A DNA stretch of 64,000 nt, from positions 1 to 64,000 of the forward strand of contig CAVYWO010000003.1 in the NCBI GenBank assembly GCA_963772295.1, in the 5' to 3' direction. The notes beneath the pieces were generated by a model. It did not search any database. It was given only the letters and a program-made list of their open reading frames with translations, and was not told where the DNA came from. This DNA comes from AP-15 sp963772295. GTDB taxonomy: Bacteria > Pseudomonadota > Alphaproteobacteria > ATCC43930 > CGMCC-115725. Each line of letters starts with the position of its first letter. Within the stretch, counting starts at the first letter, position 1. The position numbers and the translations under genes were made by a program. Below, piece by piece: positions 7,522 to 16,057 of this stretch.

Positions 7522-10500
7522 AGACGATCGGTCTGGCGATGATCGTCAAGAACGAGGCCGCGGTGATCCGGCGTTGCCTGGCGAGCGTGCGGCCGCTGGT
7601 CGATTACGTGCTCGTCGTCGACACCGGGTCGACCGACGGCACCCAGGAACTCGTTCGCGGCTATCTGCAAGAGGAGAACCTGCCGGGCGCCGTGCTCGAC
7701 GAGCCGTGGCGGGACTTCGCCTACAACCGCAGCTTTGCCCTGCAGGAGCTGCGCAAGCTGTCGCATATCGACTATGCGCTGGTGATCGACGCCGACGATC
7801 GGCTGGAACTCGACGACGGGTTCAGACCCGGAGCCTTCAAGACCTGGATGCACCACGACCTCTACGATGTCGAGGTGCGGCACGGCGGCATCGCGCATTA
7901 TCGTCCGCATCTCTGGCGCAACGATCTGCCGTTCTCGTTCAAGGGGGTGGTCCACGAATATCTCGAAGCGCCGCCGGGCGAACTGGCCCGCGCCCGCGCC
8001 GCCGGATTTCGCATCCGGATCGCGGGCGGCGGGGCGCGCAGCCAAAACCCGCGAAAATTCGAGGACGACGCGGCCCTCCTCGAACAGGCCCTGGCGCGCG
8101 AGACCGACCCGTTTCTGGTGTCGCGCTACACCTTCTACCTGGCGCAAAGCTACCGCGACTGCGGCGACAAGGAGCGGGCGCTCGAAAACTATCTGAAGCG
8201 CGCCGAGCTCGGCTATTGGGCCGAGGAGGTCTATGTCAGCCTGTTCGAGGCCGGCAATCTGCTGGCGGCGCTCGGGCGGCCGTTCGACGAGGTCATCGCC
8301 GCCTATCTGCGCGCCTCCGACACGGTGCCGGCGCGGGCCGAGGCATTGCACGCCGCCAGCCGCTATTGCCGCGACCACGGTCGCAACGCCGAGGGCTTCG
8401 AATATGCGCGCCGCGGCCTCGAACGGCCGCAGCCGGAGGGCGCCCTGTTCGCGCAGCCATGGGTCTACGATTACGGATTGCTCGACGAATACGCGGTCAA
8501 CGGCTATTGGGCCGGCGCCCACCGCCAGTCGCTCGACGCCTCGCTGCGGCTCCTTGCCGGCGACAAGCTGCCGCCAGCGATGCGCGCGCGCGTCGCCGCC
8601 AATGCCGGAGCCGCCGCCGCCAAGCTTCGCGACCCTCCCGATCTCGGCTCGCTCGGTGCGGAGGGCTTCGTCGAACAGCACGCGCTGGCGGCGCCGCGGC
8701 CGCTGCGCTCGCATCTGGCCGGAGCGCCGCGGGTCCTGCTGGCGATCCTCGCCAAGCAGAAGGAGGCGGCGCTGCCGCTCTACCTCGACTGCATCGAGGC
8801 GCTCGACTACCCGAAATCGTCGATCGTTCTCTACATCCGGACCAACAACAACACCGATCGGACCGAGCAGATCCTGCACGACTGGGTGGCGGAAGTCGGT
8901 CACCTCTACGCCGCGGTCGAGTTCGACGCCGACGACGTTGCGGCTCGCGTCGAAGAGTTCCGCGAGCACGAATGGAACGCGACGCGGTTCCGGGTGCTGG
9001 GCGAGATCCGCGAGGCGAGCCTGCGCCGGACCTGCGAACTCGGCTGCGCATTCTATTTCGTGGCCGATGTCGACAATTTCATCCGCCGCTCGACCTTGCG
9101 CGACCTCGTCGCGCTGGATCTGCCGATCGTCGCGCCGCTCTTGCGGACGATCATTCCGGAAAAACTCTATTCCAACTTTCACGCGGAAATTGACGCGGCC
9201 GGATATCACCGGAAATGCGACCAATATGATTGGCTGGTGGCGCGGCAGGTGCGCGGCGTGATCGAGGTGCCGGTGGTCCATTGCACCTATCTCGTCCGGG
9301 CCGACGTGATCGCGGAACTCGCCTATCGCGACGGCACCGACCGGCACGAATACGTCATCTTTTCGGACAGCGCGCGCAAAGCGGCGATCCCGCAATATCT
9401 CGATAACCGGCAAGTCTACGGCTACATCACCTTCGCCGAGGGCGACCTTCATGTCGCCGACGATATCGAACGGGCGCGGGCCCTATTGCACGAGGATCTT
9501 TCCGCGCACGACCGATCCGCCGAGGTTCCCGCCGCCCCCCGAAGCGAGTTCCCGCAGATCCACGTGATCAATCTCGACCGCACTCCCGACCGCTTGGCGG
9601 AGTTCCAAAGACGCAACGGGCATCTCCGTGGTGTCGTTCGCTTTCGGGCCGTCGATGGCCGGTCGGTCAACAGGGAAAAGCTGACAGAAGACGGGGTCAT
9701 CAGCGCCGATCTCCAATACACCGTCGGTGCGCTCGGTTGCGCAATGTCGCACGTTGCGCTGTGGCAACTGGCCGTAAATGAAAATCGACCAATAACCATA
9801 GCCGAAGACGACGCGATATTCGCCCACCGTTTCGACGCACGTTCTGAGGCACTCTTGCTTGGCCTCGGGGCGGATTGGGACATTGTGATGTGGGGGTTTA
9901 GTTTTGCGCAGAAATTGTGGGTCGACGCAATGCCAGGAGTCACTCGTGCGCAATTTGAGTTCTATCAGGGCCCGTTGCGCGAAAACATCGGAAAATACCA
10001 GGCACTTGATGCGGCTCCGATCCTATTAAAGCTCGGGCATCTTTTCGGCATTATCTGCTATTCCGTGTCCCCCAGGGGCGCGCGTGCCTTGCTTGATTTT
10101 TGCATTCCACTTCGACCCGGTCTAATCGATTTCGCGGGCTTTGGCGTAAGAATCGAAAACGAAGGCGTCGACTGCATCATGAATGGGGCCTACCCTTCGC
10201 TGCGTGCGTTCGTATGCGTGCCGCCGCTGGTCGTGACGGAAAACCGGTACGAAGCGTCGACCATACGCGGCGAGGAAGGTCCCGGCGCGAATGACACAGG
10301 CGGTTTGTCCGGCTCGCATCTGCAAGGGAGCCCATCTCCGCTCTCTGTTTACCCAGCCCGATCAGCGCTGCACGACGACCTCGCGGGATACGCCCGGGCG
10401 GCGGAGACCCTCGCCCGGCCGGCGGATTTGACGCCGGTTCACGATCTCGTCGGGCAAGGGCCGGCGCCCGGGCTGACTGGTACGGAAGAAGGTCGCAATT

Positions 10501-11993
10501 TCAACGACGTGTGCTCGGGCCTTGCGACATCACCGAGGCCGATCGACGGAAACCATGAGGATGACGAGCATCGATTCTTCGATTACTGCCTGAAGAATCT
10601 GGCCAATTCCAAGGCTCAGAACTTTCAAGATCTGTTCGTACTTTATCACCTTGGAGATCAGTGTTCCGGATATTTCGTCGAATTCGGTGCCGGAGACGGC
10701 GTGTATTTGAGCAATACGCTCATGCTCGAATTCGAACGCGGTTGGAACGGAATACTGGTCGAGCCGGCGAGATGCAATCAGGGGAAGCTGCGAGAGGCGC
10801 GAAAGTGCATCATCGATGACCGCTGCGTCTGGAGAGACGGCGGCGGGCTGGTGACATTCGTCGAGGCGCCCGAAGCCGAATTCTCGACCATTGAGCAATA
10901 TATCGATGCCGATCGCTACGCCGCACACCGCGCCGCCGGCAAGCGTTACGAAGTCGGCACCGTGGGCTTGACCCAGCTGCTCGACGAGCACGACGCCCCG
11001 CGGCGGATCGATTTCCTCTCGGTCGACACCGAGGGTTCCGAGTTGGAGATCTTGCAGGCCTTTGATTTCGCAAAATACGATGTCCGGATCATCATCGTCG
11101 AACATAAGTATACCGCGCGGCGCGAGCCTATCCATGCCCTGTTAACCGCCAACGGCTTCACTCGGAAATTCGAGGTATTCTCGAAACAGGACGACTGGTA
11201 CGTAAAAACAGCGCCGCCTTTGATGGTAACCGAGGGCCGACGCGAGCAGTCAACCATATGCGGGGAAATAGCGCCCGGCACCCTTTATACGCCGCGTTTT
11301 AAGGGCAAAAGCCCGCGCCGCTCGCCTCCGGCTTCCCCGCAACCGGACAGCAGCACGATGGCTGAAGGCAACTTGGCGCTCCGGAACGCCTTCGAGCAAA
11401 TCTATAGGGAGAACGGATGGTGGGGCCAAGGATCCGGGCCAGGATCGAGCCCAGCCAACACGATTGAATATCGCGCGTTCGTTTCGCGCTTTATCGAGGC
11501 CAACAGTATTCGCAGCGTCACTGATCTTGGCTGCGGCGATTGGCAGTTCTCGCGCTTCCTGGATTGGTCCGGGGTAGAGTACCTTGGCGTCGATGTTGTT
11601 CCCGAGATTGTCGAACGCAATCGCAATCGCTTTGGTCAATCCATTCTGACGTTCGAGGTGTTTACTTCGCCTGAGGCGCTGCCCGGAGGTGACCTGCTGC
11701 TTTCGAAGGAGGTTCTGCAACACCTTCCGAATTCGACCATTGCCGAATACGTGACTGCAATCCGCCAGAAATATCACTTCGCTCTCTTGACCAATGCAAT
11801 CGAGCCCATGAGCCAGGTCAATTGCGACATTCAGCCTGGCGGCTTTAGGCCGGTTCGCTTGCAAAATCCGCCATTTGCCGTACCTGGCGCGGTCGTGTTT
11901 ACCTATTTCCCGCAAAGCGGAACACATTTCTTCAAGAATGCAGTTTTCCTGATGCTTGGACGTGAGGTGGCAACCACACCCGCCTCAAGTTAG
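7518..11993 (+). CDS. 1491-residue multidomain glycosyltransferase-methyltransferase (GT2, TPR, COLGALT-type GT, GT25, FkbM, class I MTase)
   Basis: Domains in order: GT2 (about 1-130; GLAMIVKNEAAVIRRCL, DTGSTDGTQ, VIDADDRLEL); TPR-like helices (about 190-330); COLGALT-type GT (about 405-650; VLLAILAKQKEAALPLYL, ALDYPKSS, YFVADVDNFI, KLYSNFHAEID, VPVVHCTYLVRADV); GT25 (about 680-905; IHVINLDRTPDRLAEF, ALGCAMSHVALWQLA, the catalytic-type AEDDAIF); FkbM methyltransferase (about 1025-1228; YFVEFGAGDGVYLSNT, DFLSVDTEGSELEIL); class I SAM methyltransferase (about 1270-1491; VTDLGCGDWQFSRFL, LLSKEVLQHLPN). The start is the ATG overlapping the previous stop. The adjacency COLGALT-type GT then GT25 is that of procollagen galactosyltransferases. 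GC drops after about 9540, so the gene is a mosaic. Predicted role: building and methylating O-glycans on a protein, possibly the collagen-like protein nearby. Confidence 0.8.
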   Translation: MKTIGLAMIVKNEAAVIRRCLASVRPLVDYVLVVDTGSTDGTQELVRGYLQEENLPGAVLDEPWRDFAYNRSFALQELRKLSHIDYALVIDADDRLELDDGFRPGAFKTWMHHDLYDVEVRHGGIAHYRPHLWRNDLPFSFKGVVHEYLEAPPGELARARAAGFRIRIAGGGARSQNPRKFEDDAALLEQALARETDPFLVSRYTFYLAQSYRDCGDKERALENYLKRAELGYWAEEVYVSLFEAGNLLAALGRPFDEVIAAYLRASDTVPARAEALHAASRYCRDHGRNAEGFEYARRGLERPQPEGALFAQPWVYDYGLLDEYAVNGYWAGAHRQSLDASLRLLAGDKLPPAMRARVAANAGAAAAKLRDPPDLGSLGAEGFVEQHALAAPRPLRSHLAGAPRVLLAILAKQKEAALPLYLDCIEALDYPKSSIVLYIRTNNNTDRTEQILHDWVAEVGHLYAAVEFDADDVAARVEEFREHEWNATRFRVLGEIREASLRRTCELGCAFYFVADVDNFIRRSTLRDLVALDLPIVAPLLRTIIPEKLYSNFHAEIDAAGYHRKCDQYDWLVARQVRGVIEVPVVHCTYLVRADVIAELAYRDGTDRHEYVIFSDSARKAAIPQYLDNRQVYGYITFAEGDLHVADDIERARALLHEDLSAHDRSAEVPAAPRSEFPQIHVINLDRTPDRLAEFQRRNGHLRGVVRFRAVDGRSVNREKLTEDGVISADLQYTVGALGCAMSHVALWQLAVNENRPITIAEDDAIFAHRFDARSEALLLGLGADWDIVMWGFSFAQKLWVDAMPGVTRAQFEFYQGPLRENIGKYQALDAAPILLKLGHLFGIICYSVSPRGARALLDFCIPLRPGLIDFAGFGVRIENEGVDCIMNGAYPSLRAFVCVPPLVVTENRYEASTIRGEEGPGANDTGGLSGSHLQGSPSPLSVYPARSALHDDLAGYARAAETLARPADLTPVHDLVGQGPAPGLTGTEEGRNFNDVCSGLATSPRPIDGNHEDDEHRFFDYCLKNLANSKAQNFQDLFVLYHLGDQCSGYFVEFGAGDGVYLSNTLMLEFERGWNGILVEPARCNQGKLREARKCIIDDRCVWRDGGGLVTFVEAPEAEFSTIEQYIDADRYAAHRAAGKRYEVGTVGLTQLLDEHDAPRRIDFLSVDTEGSELEILQAFDFAKYDVRIIIVEHKYTARREPIHALLTANGFTRKFEVFSKQDDWYVKTAPPLMVTEGRREQSTICGEIAPGTLYTPRFKGKSPRRSPPASPQPDSSTMAEGNLALRNAFEQIYRENGWWGQGSGPGSSPANTIEYRAFVSRFIEANSIRSVTDLGCGDWQFSRFLDWSGVEYLGVDVVPEIVERNRNRFGQSILTFEVFTSPEALPGGDLLLSKEVLQHLPNSTIAEYVTAIRQKYHFALLTNAIEPMSQVNCDIQPGGFRPVRLQNPPFAVPGAVVFTYFPQSGTHFFKNAVFLMLGREVATTPASS

Positions 11994-11997
11994 GACA

Positions 11998-12018
11998 CTT
12001 TCCTAGAAATTAGGAAAG
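11998..12018 (+). terminator. Stem-loop after the glycosyltransferase operon
   Basis: CTTTCCTA, loop GAAAT, TAGGAAAG: a perfect 8-bp stem starting 5 bp after the stop of the multidomain gene. No T-run follows, so it may be a weak terminator, an mRNA 3'-end stabiliser, or a short palindrome of other use. Confidence 0.4.
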
Positions 12019-12088
12019 CGTCGGATTTTCGGAGGCGGCGGCTGATCGACGCAAACTGAGGTCACTGTCGCCCGCTCTCAAGGGCAAG

Positions 12089-12751
12089 TCAGGGCTGCGC
12101 CGCCAAGCATTCGCGTAATTTCAGCTCCGAATAGTAGAAATACGCCGAATAATCACTCCCTGCAATCCCCAAACTCGGACCGACATCCGACGCGCTATTC
12201 GACTGAACCGATATGTGCGGCGCGGTGGCAACGCTATTGAAAACCACTCGAAATTTGCTTTCCAAGGCGATGTAGTATACGTCGATCATGCTGTCGCTCG
12301 GATCCCATTTGAGAATCTCGTCGTAAGCTCCAGCATGGATTAGATTGAAATGCGCGGCGATTCCTCTCGCATACATCAATTTCTGGTCTTTGCTCATGAT
12401 CTTGATTGTTGGATCGGGGGGAAACGTCGGACCCCCATTGAATCTCTCCCATTTGTCGCGGTTTGCCCAAAGGTACGGCAGGAGATCGCGAAATCGGTTG
12501 ATCGATTCCGGCGTAAACGTCGCGTCATCCTCCAAGACGAGAACCGAGGGTAGGTGGCGATCCTTTGCGATCTGCATGCATTTTAAATGCGAATAGCTGC
12601 AGCCTTGCCATGTGGGCGACATCTGCACGGCCGGGACCCGGGTCGGCCGCAGATTGGCTTCTTGGCACTTCCGTTCGATCGCTGTCCATCTGTCCGACCG
12701 ATGATCGAGGTTGATCACGAGAACCTCGGGAAACGGCACGGCTAGGTTCAT
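12089..12751 (-). CDS. Glycosyltransferase family 25 protein
   Basis: 220 residues from the ATG at 12749-12751, chosen because PFPEVLVINLDHRSDRW begins seven residues later; a longer start at 12811 adds an unlikely leader. GT25 features: VLVINLDHRSDRWTAI, a GCSYSHLKCMQIAKD segment, VLVLEDDATF (the conserved EDD), and a C-terminal region with IDVYY. GT25 enzymes transfer hexoses in LPS, capsule or protein glycosylation. It faces the operon at 3.6-12 kb convergently. GC content is low for the window, like the 3' part of the multidomain gene, suggesting they arrived together. The acceptor is unknown. Confidence 0.8.
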   Translation of the reverse strand: MNLAVPFPEVLVINLDHRSDRWTAIERKCQEANLRPTRVPAVQMSPTWQGCSYSHLKCMQIAKDRHLPSVLVLEDDATFTPESINRFRDLLPYLWANRDKWERFNGGPTFPPDPTIKIMSKDQKLMYARGIAAHFNLIHAGAYDEILKWDPSDSMIDVYYIALESKFRVVFNSVATAPHISVQSNSASDVGPSLGIAGSDYSAYFYYSELKLRECLAAQP

Positions 12752-13141
12752 GGGATGCTCTGGCCGACAAGTGGAATACGACGCCGCGGCGGCGCGCAAC
12801 CACAGCAGCACCCAAGCATACTGACGAGATACCGGTCAAGTTTTCGGTCGGGCTCGCCGTCACGGCCGGTCCGCTCTACCGGTTCCTCCGAGGCCGAGCA
12901 GATAGTTTTCGCGGGGGTGACGGGTAGGTTGTTGCTACACCGCGTGTCATTTTCGGTCGGGCTCTGAGGTGTGGGTTTCGTCCAGAATGGTTGACCGGGA
13001 CGCGCGCGAAACACTCTGCACGCTTGCAAAGTCCTGGTTTGTGGTGTTCAAGTGTGTTCGGGCTGGACGGAATTACTGTTGCCGCGATCGCTGCGGCTAC
13101 GCCGGGTGGCGAAAGGGAAATCCCCCGCGGGGTGACAAGTG
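12752..13141. other. Gene-free stretch with short repeated motif
   Basis: No convincing gene. The motif TTTTCGGTCGGGCTC occurs at about 12841 and 12949. The second copy extends to CATTTTCGGTCGGGCTCTGAG and recurs inverted at about 51651-51675 (CTCAGAGCCCGACCGAAAATG). It may be the end of a decayed mobile element. Confidence 0.4.
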
Positions 13142-13495
13142 ATGGCAAGAGCATCTACCGTAATTTGGCTCGCGGCGGCGGCAGCGGCAATCCTGCTCGG
13201 GCAAACGACCAAGCCGGCCACTGCCGAGGAGGGCACGCGGATTGCCCTTATCGCCACGGTGTGCATGAAAACGTTCGTGCACGGGGAACGCAAGGAGCTC
13301 TGCGGAGACTTTCAGCTTAGGCCCGTAGGGCCGTCGGGAAGATTTCCCGACCAGGCTTCGTGCGAGGGCGGGAAGGGCGAAGCTCTCAAGGATTGGCGGA
13401 AGCAGGCCGCGCAAACCGGCATGGTCGGTCCCGACGATCGGGTCGAAAATCTGCGGTGCGTCAGAACCCAAACCGTTGTGCCTTCGCGGAATTAG
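13142..13495 (+). CDS. Small secreted hypothetical protein with four cysteines
   Basis: 117 residues from ATG 13142 (a GTG directly before it is also in frame). The N-terminus is a clear signal peptide: MARASTVIWLAAAAAAILLG with cleavage likely after a downstream Ala (ATAEE region). The mature part has four Cys (TVCMKT, ELCGDF, ASCEGG, LRCVRT), which could form two disulfides in the periplasm. I do not recognise the family. A family-A repeat follows immediately. Codon use is typical of the window, supporting a real gene. Confidence 0.6.
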   Translation: MARASTVIWLAAAAAAILLGQTTKPATAEEGTRIALIATVCMKTFVHGERKELCGDFQLRPVGPSGRFPDQASCEGGKGEALKDWRKQAAQTGMVGPDDRVENLRCVRTQTVVPSRN

Positions 13496-13496
13496 T

Positions 13497-13658
13497 CCCC
13501 CACCGGCTGGCGCCGACCCGCCAGGCGTAAAACTCATCTGGTGTCATCGCGAGGCGCCGACAGGCGCCGTGGCGATCCCTTCGTCGCGGAGTTGAGAGGG
13601 TCGGGATTGCTTCGTCGCTCCGCTCCTCGCAATGACCGGGCGCGGTCGGGACGACCGG
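13497..13658 (+). repeat. Intergenic palindromic repeat, family A, copy 2
   Basis: Starts CCCCACCGGCTGGCGCCGAC and contains TGTCATCGCGAGGCGCC, GGATTGCTTCGTCGCTCCGC and TCCTCGCAATGACC, then GCGCGGTCGGGACGACC. It is the clearest copy for alignment. The rest of the gap to 13903 has no gene; an AT-rich patch at about 13828-13852 may hold the promoter of the lectin gene. Confidence 0.75.
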
Positions 13659-13903
13659 TTCATCGCTTCGCGGCTAGTGGAGCGTTTGCGCCGGAAAGTC
13701 GTCGGCTTGGGGCGCGGCCCTCGGCGGCCGGTTACGGCTCGATGACTTGATCCTGATCGCCGTTGGCCCCGCGCGCGCCGCGCGCGGGTGCGGTGGTCCG
13801 AAACTTCTTGCAGGCTGCATGTCCTTTTGTTACAATTTGATATATTAGAAGGCTGCGTGTTTCGACGCCGGCCTGGCGGTTCGCACAAACGGGAGATATC
13901 GGC

Positions 13904-14365
13904 ATGCGTCTGGTGGCGAAGCTTCTTGGCCTGACATTGTTCGGCGGCATCGCGGTCCTCGGCGCGCCGCCCGCCCAGGCGTTTCTGGCGACGCAGCAGG
14001 CCCTGGCTCCACAGCTCTCGAAATATGGTGTGACGCTGTGCGTCGACGTCAGAGGCTCGTCGACCGCTCCCGGCACCATCGTCTGGGCGTACCCCTGCAA
14101 CGGCACGATTGCCGAGCAGTGGAATTTCGTCGGGCCGGAGCTGCAGGGGCTGGCGCCGAACCTTTGCCTGGAGAGCAAGGGCGGCGTGGCGATCCTGACC
14201 GGTTGCACCGGCCGTTCGGGGCAGAGGTGGGGCTACGACAATCTTCAGATCTATCTGCTCAACGCCTCCACCCTATGCCTCGATGCGGAGGCCGGCGCCT
14301 TCCAGCAGCTGGCGATCCACAAATCCTCCTCTACCGCGGCGACCCAGCGGTGGAACTTGCATTGA
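13904..14365 (+). CDS. Secreted ricin-type beta-trefoil lectin domain protein
   Basis: 153 residues. Residues 1-26 form a signal peptide ending PPAQA. The rest is one beta-trefoil of the ricin B type: three QxW-type motifs (AEQWNF, GQRWGY, TQRWNL), and each lobe has a LCVD/LCLE/LCLD strand. Such domains bind galactose-type sugars and are usually attached to enzymes; here the lectin stands alone, so it is probably an exported carbohydrate-binding protein. It is single-copy and flanked by repeats on both sides, with no operon partners. The start ATG is the only one ahead of the signal peptide. Confidence 0.8.
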   Translation: MRLVAKLLGLTLFGGIAVLGAPPAQAFLATQQALAPQLSKYGVTLCVDVRGSSTAPGTIVWAYPCNGTIAEQWNFVGPELQGLAPNLCLESKGGVAILTGCTGRSGQRWGYDNLQIYLLNASTLCLDAEAGAFQQLAIHKSSSTAATQRWNLH

Positions 14366-14516
14366 AGCCGGCACCCGGCCGGCCGCGGGTCCACGCCGGG
14401 TCACACTGCTAAGGGCGAGCGGCCGCCGCCGGGCTTGATCGCGCAGCCGGCGGCAGAGCCCGCGGGGCGTCCTCGATCCTGCCTTCGGGGTGCGCGCGCC
14501 GCCAAGCCCAATCCCC

Positions 14517-14762
14517 AGCAGGCTGCGGAAAAACTCGGCCATCATACCGGGACGGCCCTCCAGAGCGTGCCCCGGCGACGGCCGGGGGCCGGGCCCGGCC
14601 CCCGGGTTACGCTGGCGACGGTTCGTCGGTGCTAAGCCCGGGGGCAGGAACACCGGCCAAGCCATTGATTTCGCGGTCCCGTGTTCATGGATGATTCCCG
14701 GGTTCGCGGGCCGGGCCCGCGCCCCGGGATGACGAGATTTCGGCGTTTTTCCGCATCCTGCT
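14517..14762. repeat. MITE-like repeat with terminal inverted repeats, family B, copy 1
   Basis: The left end AGCAGGCTGCGGAAAAACTC and the inverted right end AGCAGGATGCGGAAAAACGC form terminal inverted repeats of about 20-30 bp. The inside contains GGTTACGCTGGCGACGGTTC, GTCGGTGCTAAGCCCGGGGG and CAAGCCATTGATTTCG. A second copy with an inverted inside is at 45569-45876. No ORF inside. Confidence 0.7.
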
Positions 14763-14809
14763 CGAGACCGATGTCGTCGTCGCTGCCATGCGCAGCCGGA
14801 CCGGTGCGG

Positions 14810-14885
14810 CGGCCGCGTTGCTGGGGCTGCCCGTCGGTCGGAACTGTTGGAGCCGGATGTCCGATCGCGGGAAGGGGGTCAAAAG
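14810..14885. repeat. Diverged repeat, family C, copy 1
   Basis: GCGGCCGCGTTGCTGGGGCT through GCGGGAAGGGGGTCAAAAGC matches 16776-16851 at most positions over about 75 bp. Function unknown; no gene in it. No gene is seen between 14763 and 14953. Confidence 0.6.
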
Positions 14886-14953
14886 CAAGCGAAGCGCTGA
14901 TCCCACGGTCCGACCGGATCGGTTGGCACGGCCGTTGCTACGCTTTGACGCGG

Positions 14954-15421
14954 TCACCGGTCCCGCGGCAAAGGGCGGCCGGGCAGCCAGCGCCGGTCGA
15001 GCACCGCTGCAATTGGAAACGGGCATTGCTCAGGAAAACGCCGCTCGGAGATGCCGGTTTCTTCGGTCGCAGCGGACCGGGCTTCGGCGTAGCACTCGCC
15101 CAGGATCGATGCGGGGAGTTCGCCCAGGCTCGGGCTGTCGTCGATGATTGCCAGAATTCGCCGGCGCTGTTCGCCAATCGTGGCGATCCAGCTGCGCGAG
15201 CGCCTGCTACTTTGCAGCTGGTATTTGAGCAGATGAATGATGAGCACGATCAAGCGATTGCGGATTTCGCGGCGATCGCTGCGCGCGATCCCTTCCAACT
15301 CCTCGGCGATGTTTTCGAGATCGAGGGCAGGGAATTCCCGACGCCGCACATGGCGCGCTTGGTCCTCGAGCCAGGCGACGAAGTCCTCTTCGTAAGCGAT
15401 TGCGTTCGGCGGCCGTGTCAT
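14954..15421 (-). CDS. DUF29 family protein
   Basis: 155 residues from the ATG at 15419-15421; an upstream ATG would add about 67 unlikely residues. Typical DUF29 pattern: YEEDFVAWLEDQARHVR, FPALDLENIAEELEGIARSD, RRLIVLIIHLLKYQ-like helix, SRSWIATIGEQRRRI, a Cys-Tyr-x-x-Ala segment and FPEQCPF near the end. DUF29 proteins are about 140-160 residues, helical, common in cyanobacteria and alphaproteobacteria, function unknown. It is a lone gene between repeats. The last about 15 residues after FPEQCPF look degenerate, which is common in this family. Confidence 0.8.
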   Translation of the reverse strand: MTRPPNAIAYEEDFVAWLEDQARHVRRREFPALDLENIAEELEGIARSDRREIRNRLIVLIIHLLKYQLQSSRRSRSWIATIGEQRRRILAIIDDSPSLGELPASILGECYAEARSAATEETGISERRFPEQCPFPIAAVLDRRWLPGRPLPRDR

Positions 15422-15666
15422 GCGCGATCTCCGGGACGGCACGCGATCATAGGTACGAGCGGCGCCCCGATCTACCAAGGCCTTCGTTTGCGGCCGCACA
15501 GCCCCAACCGGGAGACGATCAGGCTGTCGTCGAGGACGATATCGCCTAAGATCGGGATCATGCTGCGTTGCGGGATGGCGGATTCGCGCGTTGAACCCGG
15601 CCTTCACCCCTTCCTTGAGCAACCGATCCGCCTTACGCTCGGCCCGGATGCGGTTCTATCGCCCGC

Positions 15667-16053
15667 TTATGCGATCCCGAACTCTTCCTTCACCCGCCTG
15701 ATTACGGCATCGCGTGCATAAGGCGGCGTCACTCTTGCCCGCTCCCAAGCCGCGACGATGCTGCGCGCCGCATCGGCCGAAATCCGCCCGACGCGCCGCC
15801 CCGCGGCGATGGCGTCCGCCAGCTCGTCTTCAAGGAACTCGATCGGTATCCCGGTTTCAATGTAGCTGTCATGGTCGAGGAACGGATGATCGTTTCGGCT
15901 GACCGCTACAGGCTCGTGCCTCGGCGGTCGGCTCACGATCCGGGCGCACCATCCCTGTTCGGGATCGAGACAGACGAACATCCGCGCCTTGGGCGCGCCC
16001 CTAGCCGTGCCGTCGAAGAGCCAAAGGACATCGCCGCAGCGGGGCGCGGGCAC
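15667..16053 (-). CDS. Putative toxin of a Panacea-type toxin-antitoxin pair (hypothetical protein)
   Basis: 128 residues. The start has a PemK/MazF-like look (PAPRCGDVLWLFDGTARGAPK, then RMFVCLDPEQGW), but I cannot assign the fold firmly. The C-terminal half (EFLEDELADAIAAGRRVGRI, ARSIVAAWERARVTPPYARD) is helical. It starts 4 bp after the stop of the SocA/Panacea-domain gene on the same strand; antitoxin-first two-gene organisation is usual for Panacea systems, whose toxins are very diverse. The function is therefore inferred from context only. No other partner is near. Confidence 0.55.
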   Translation of the reverse strand: MPAPRCGDVLWLFDGTARGAPKARMFVCLDPEQGWCARIVSRPPRHEPVAVSRNDHPFLDHDSYIETGIPIEFLEDELADAIAAGRRVGRISADAARSIVAAWERARVTPPYARDAVIRRVKEEFGIA

Positions 16054-16057
16054 CGGA

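Noticed and set aside
7278..9452. 724-codon minus-strand frame
   Set aside because: Antisense to the GT2/COLGALT-type domains; codon composition is that of a shadow frame.
15430..15660. Small minus-strand frame starting MIPILGDIVLDDS upstream of the DUF29 gene
   Set aside because: Only 27 codons, no ribosome binding site and no family; treated as non-coding.
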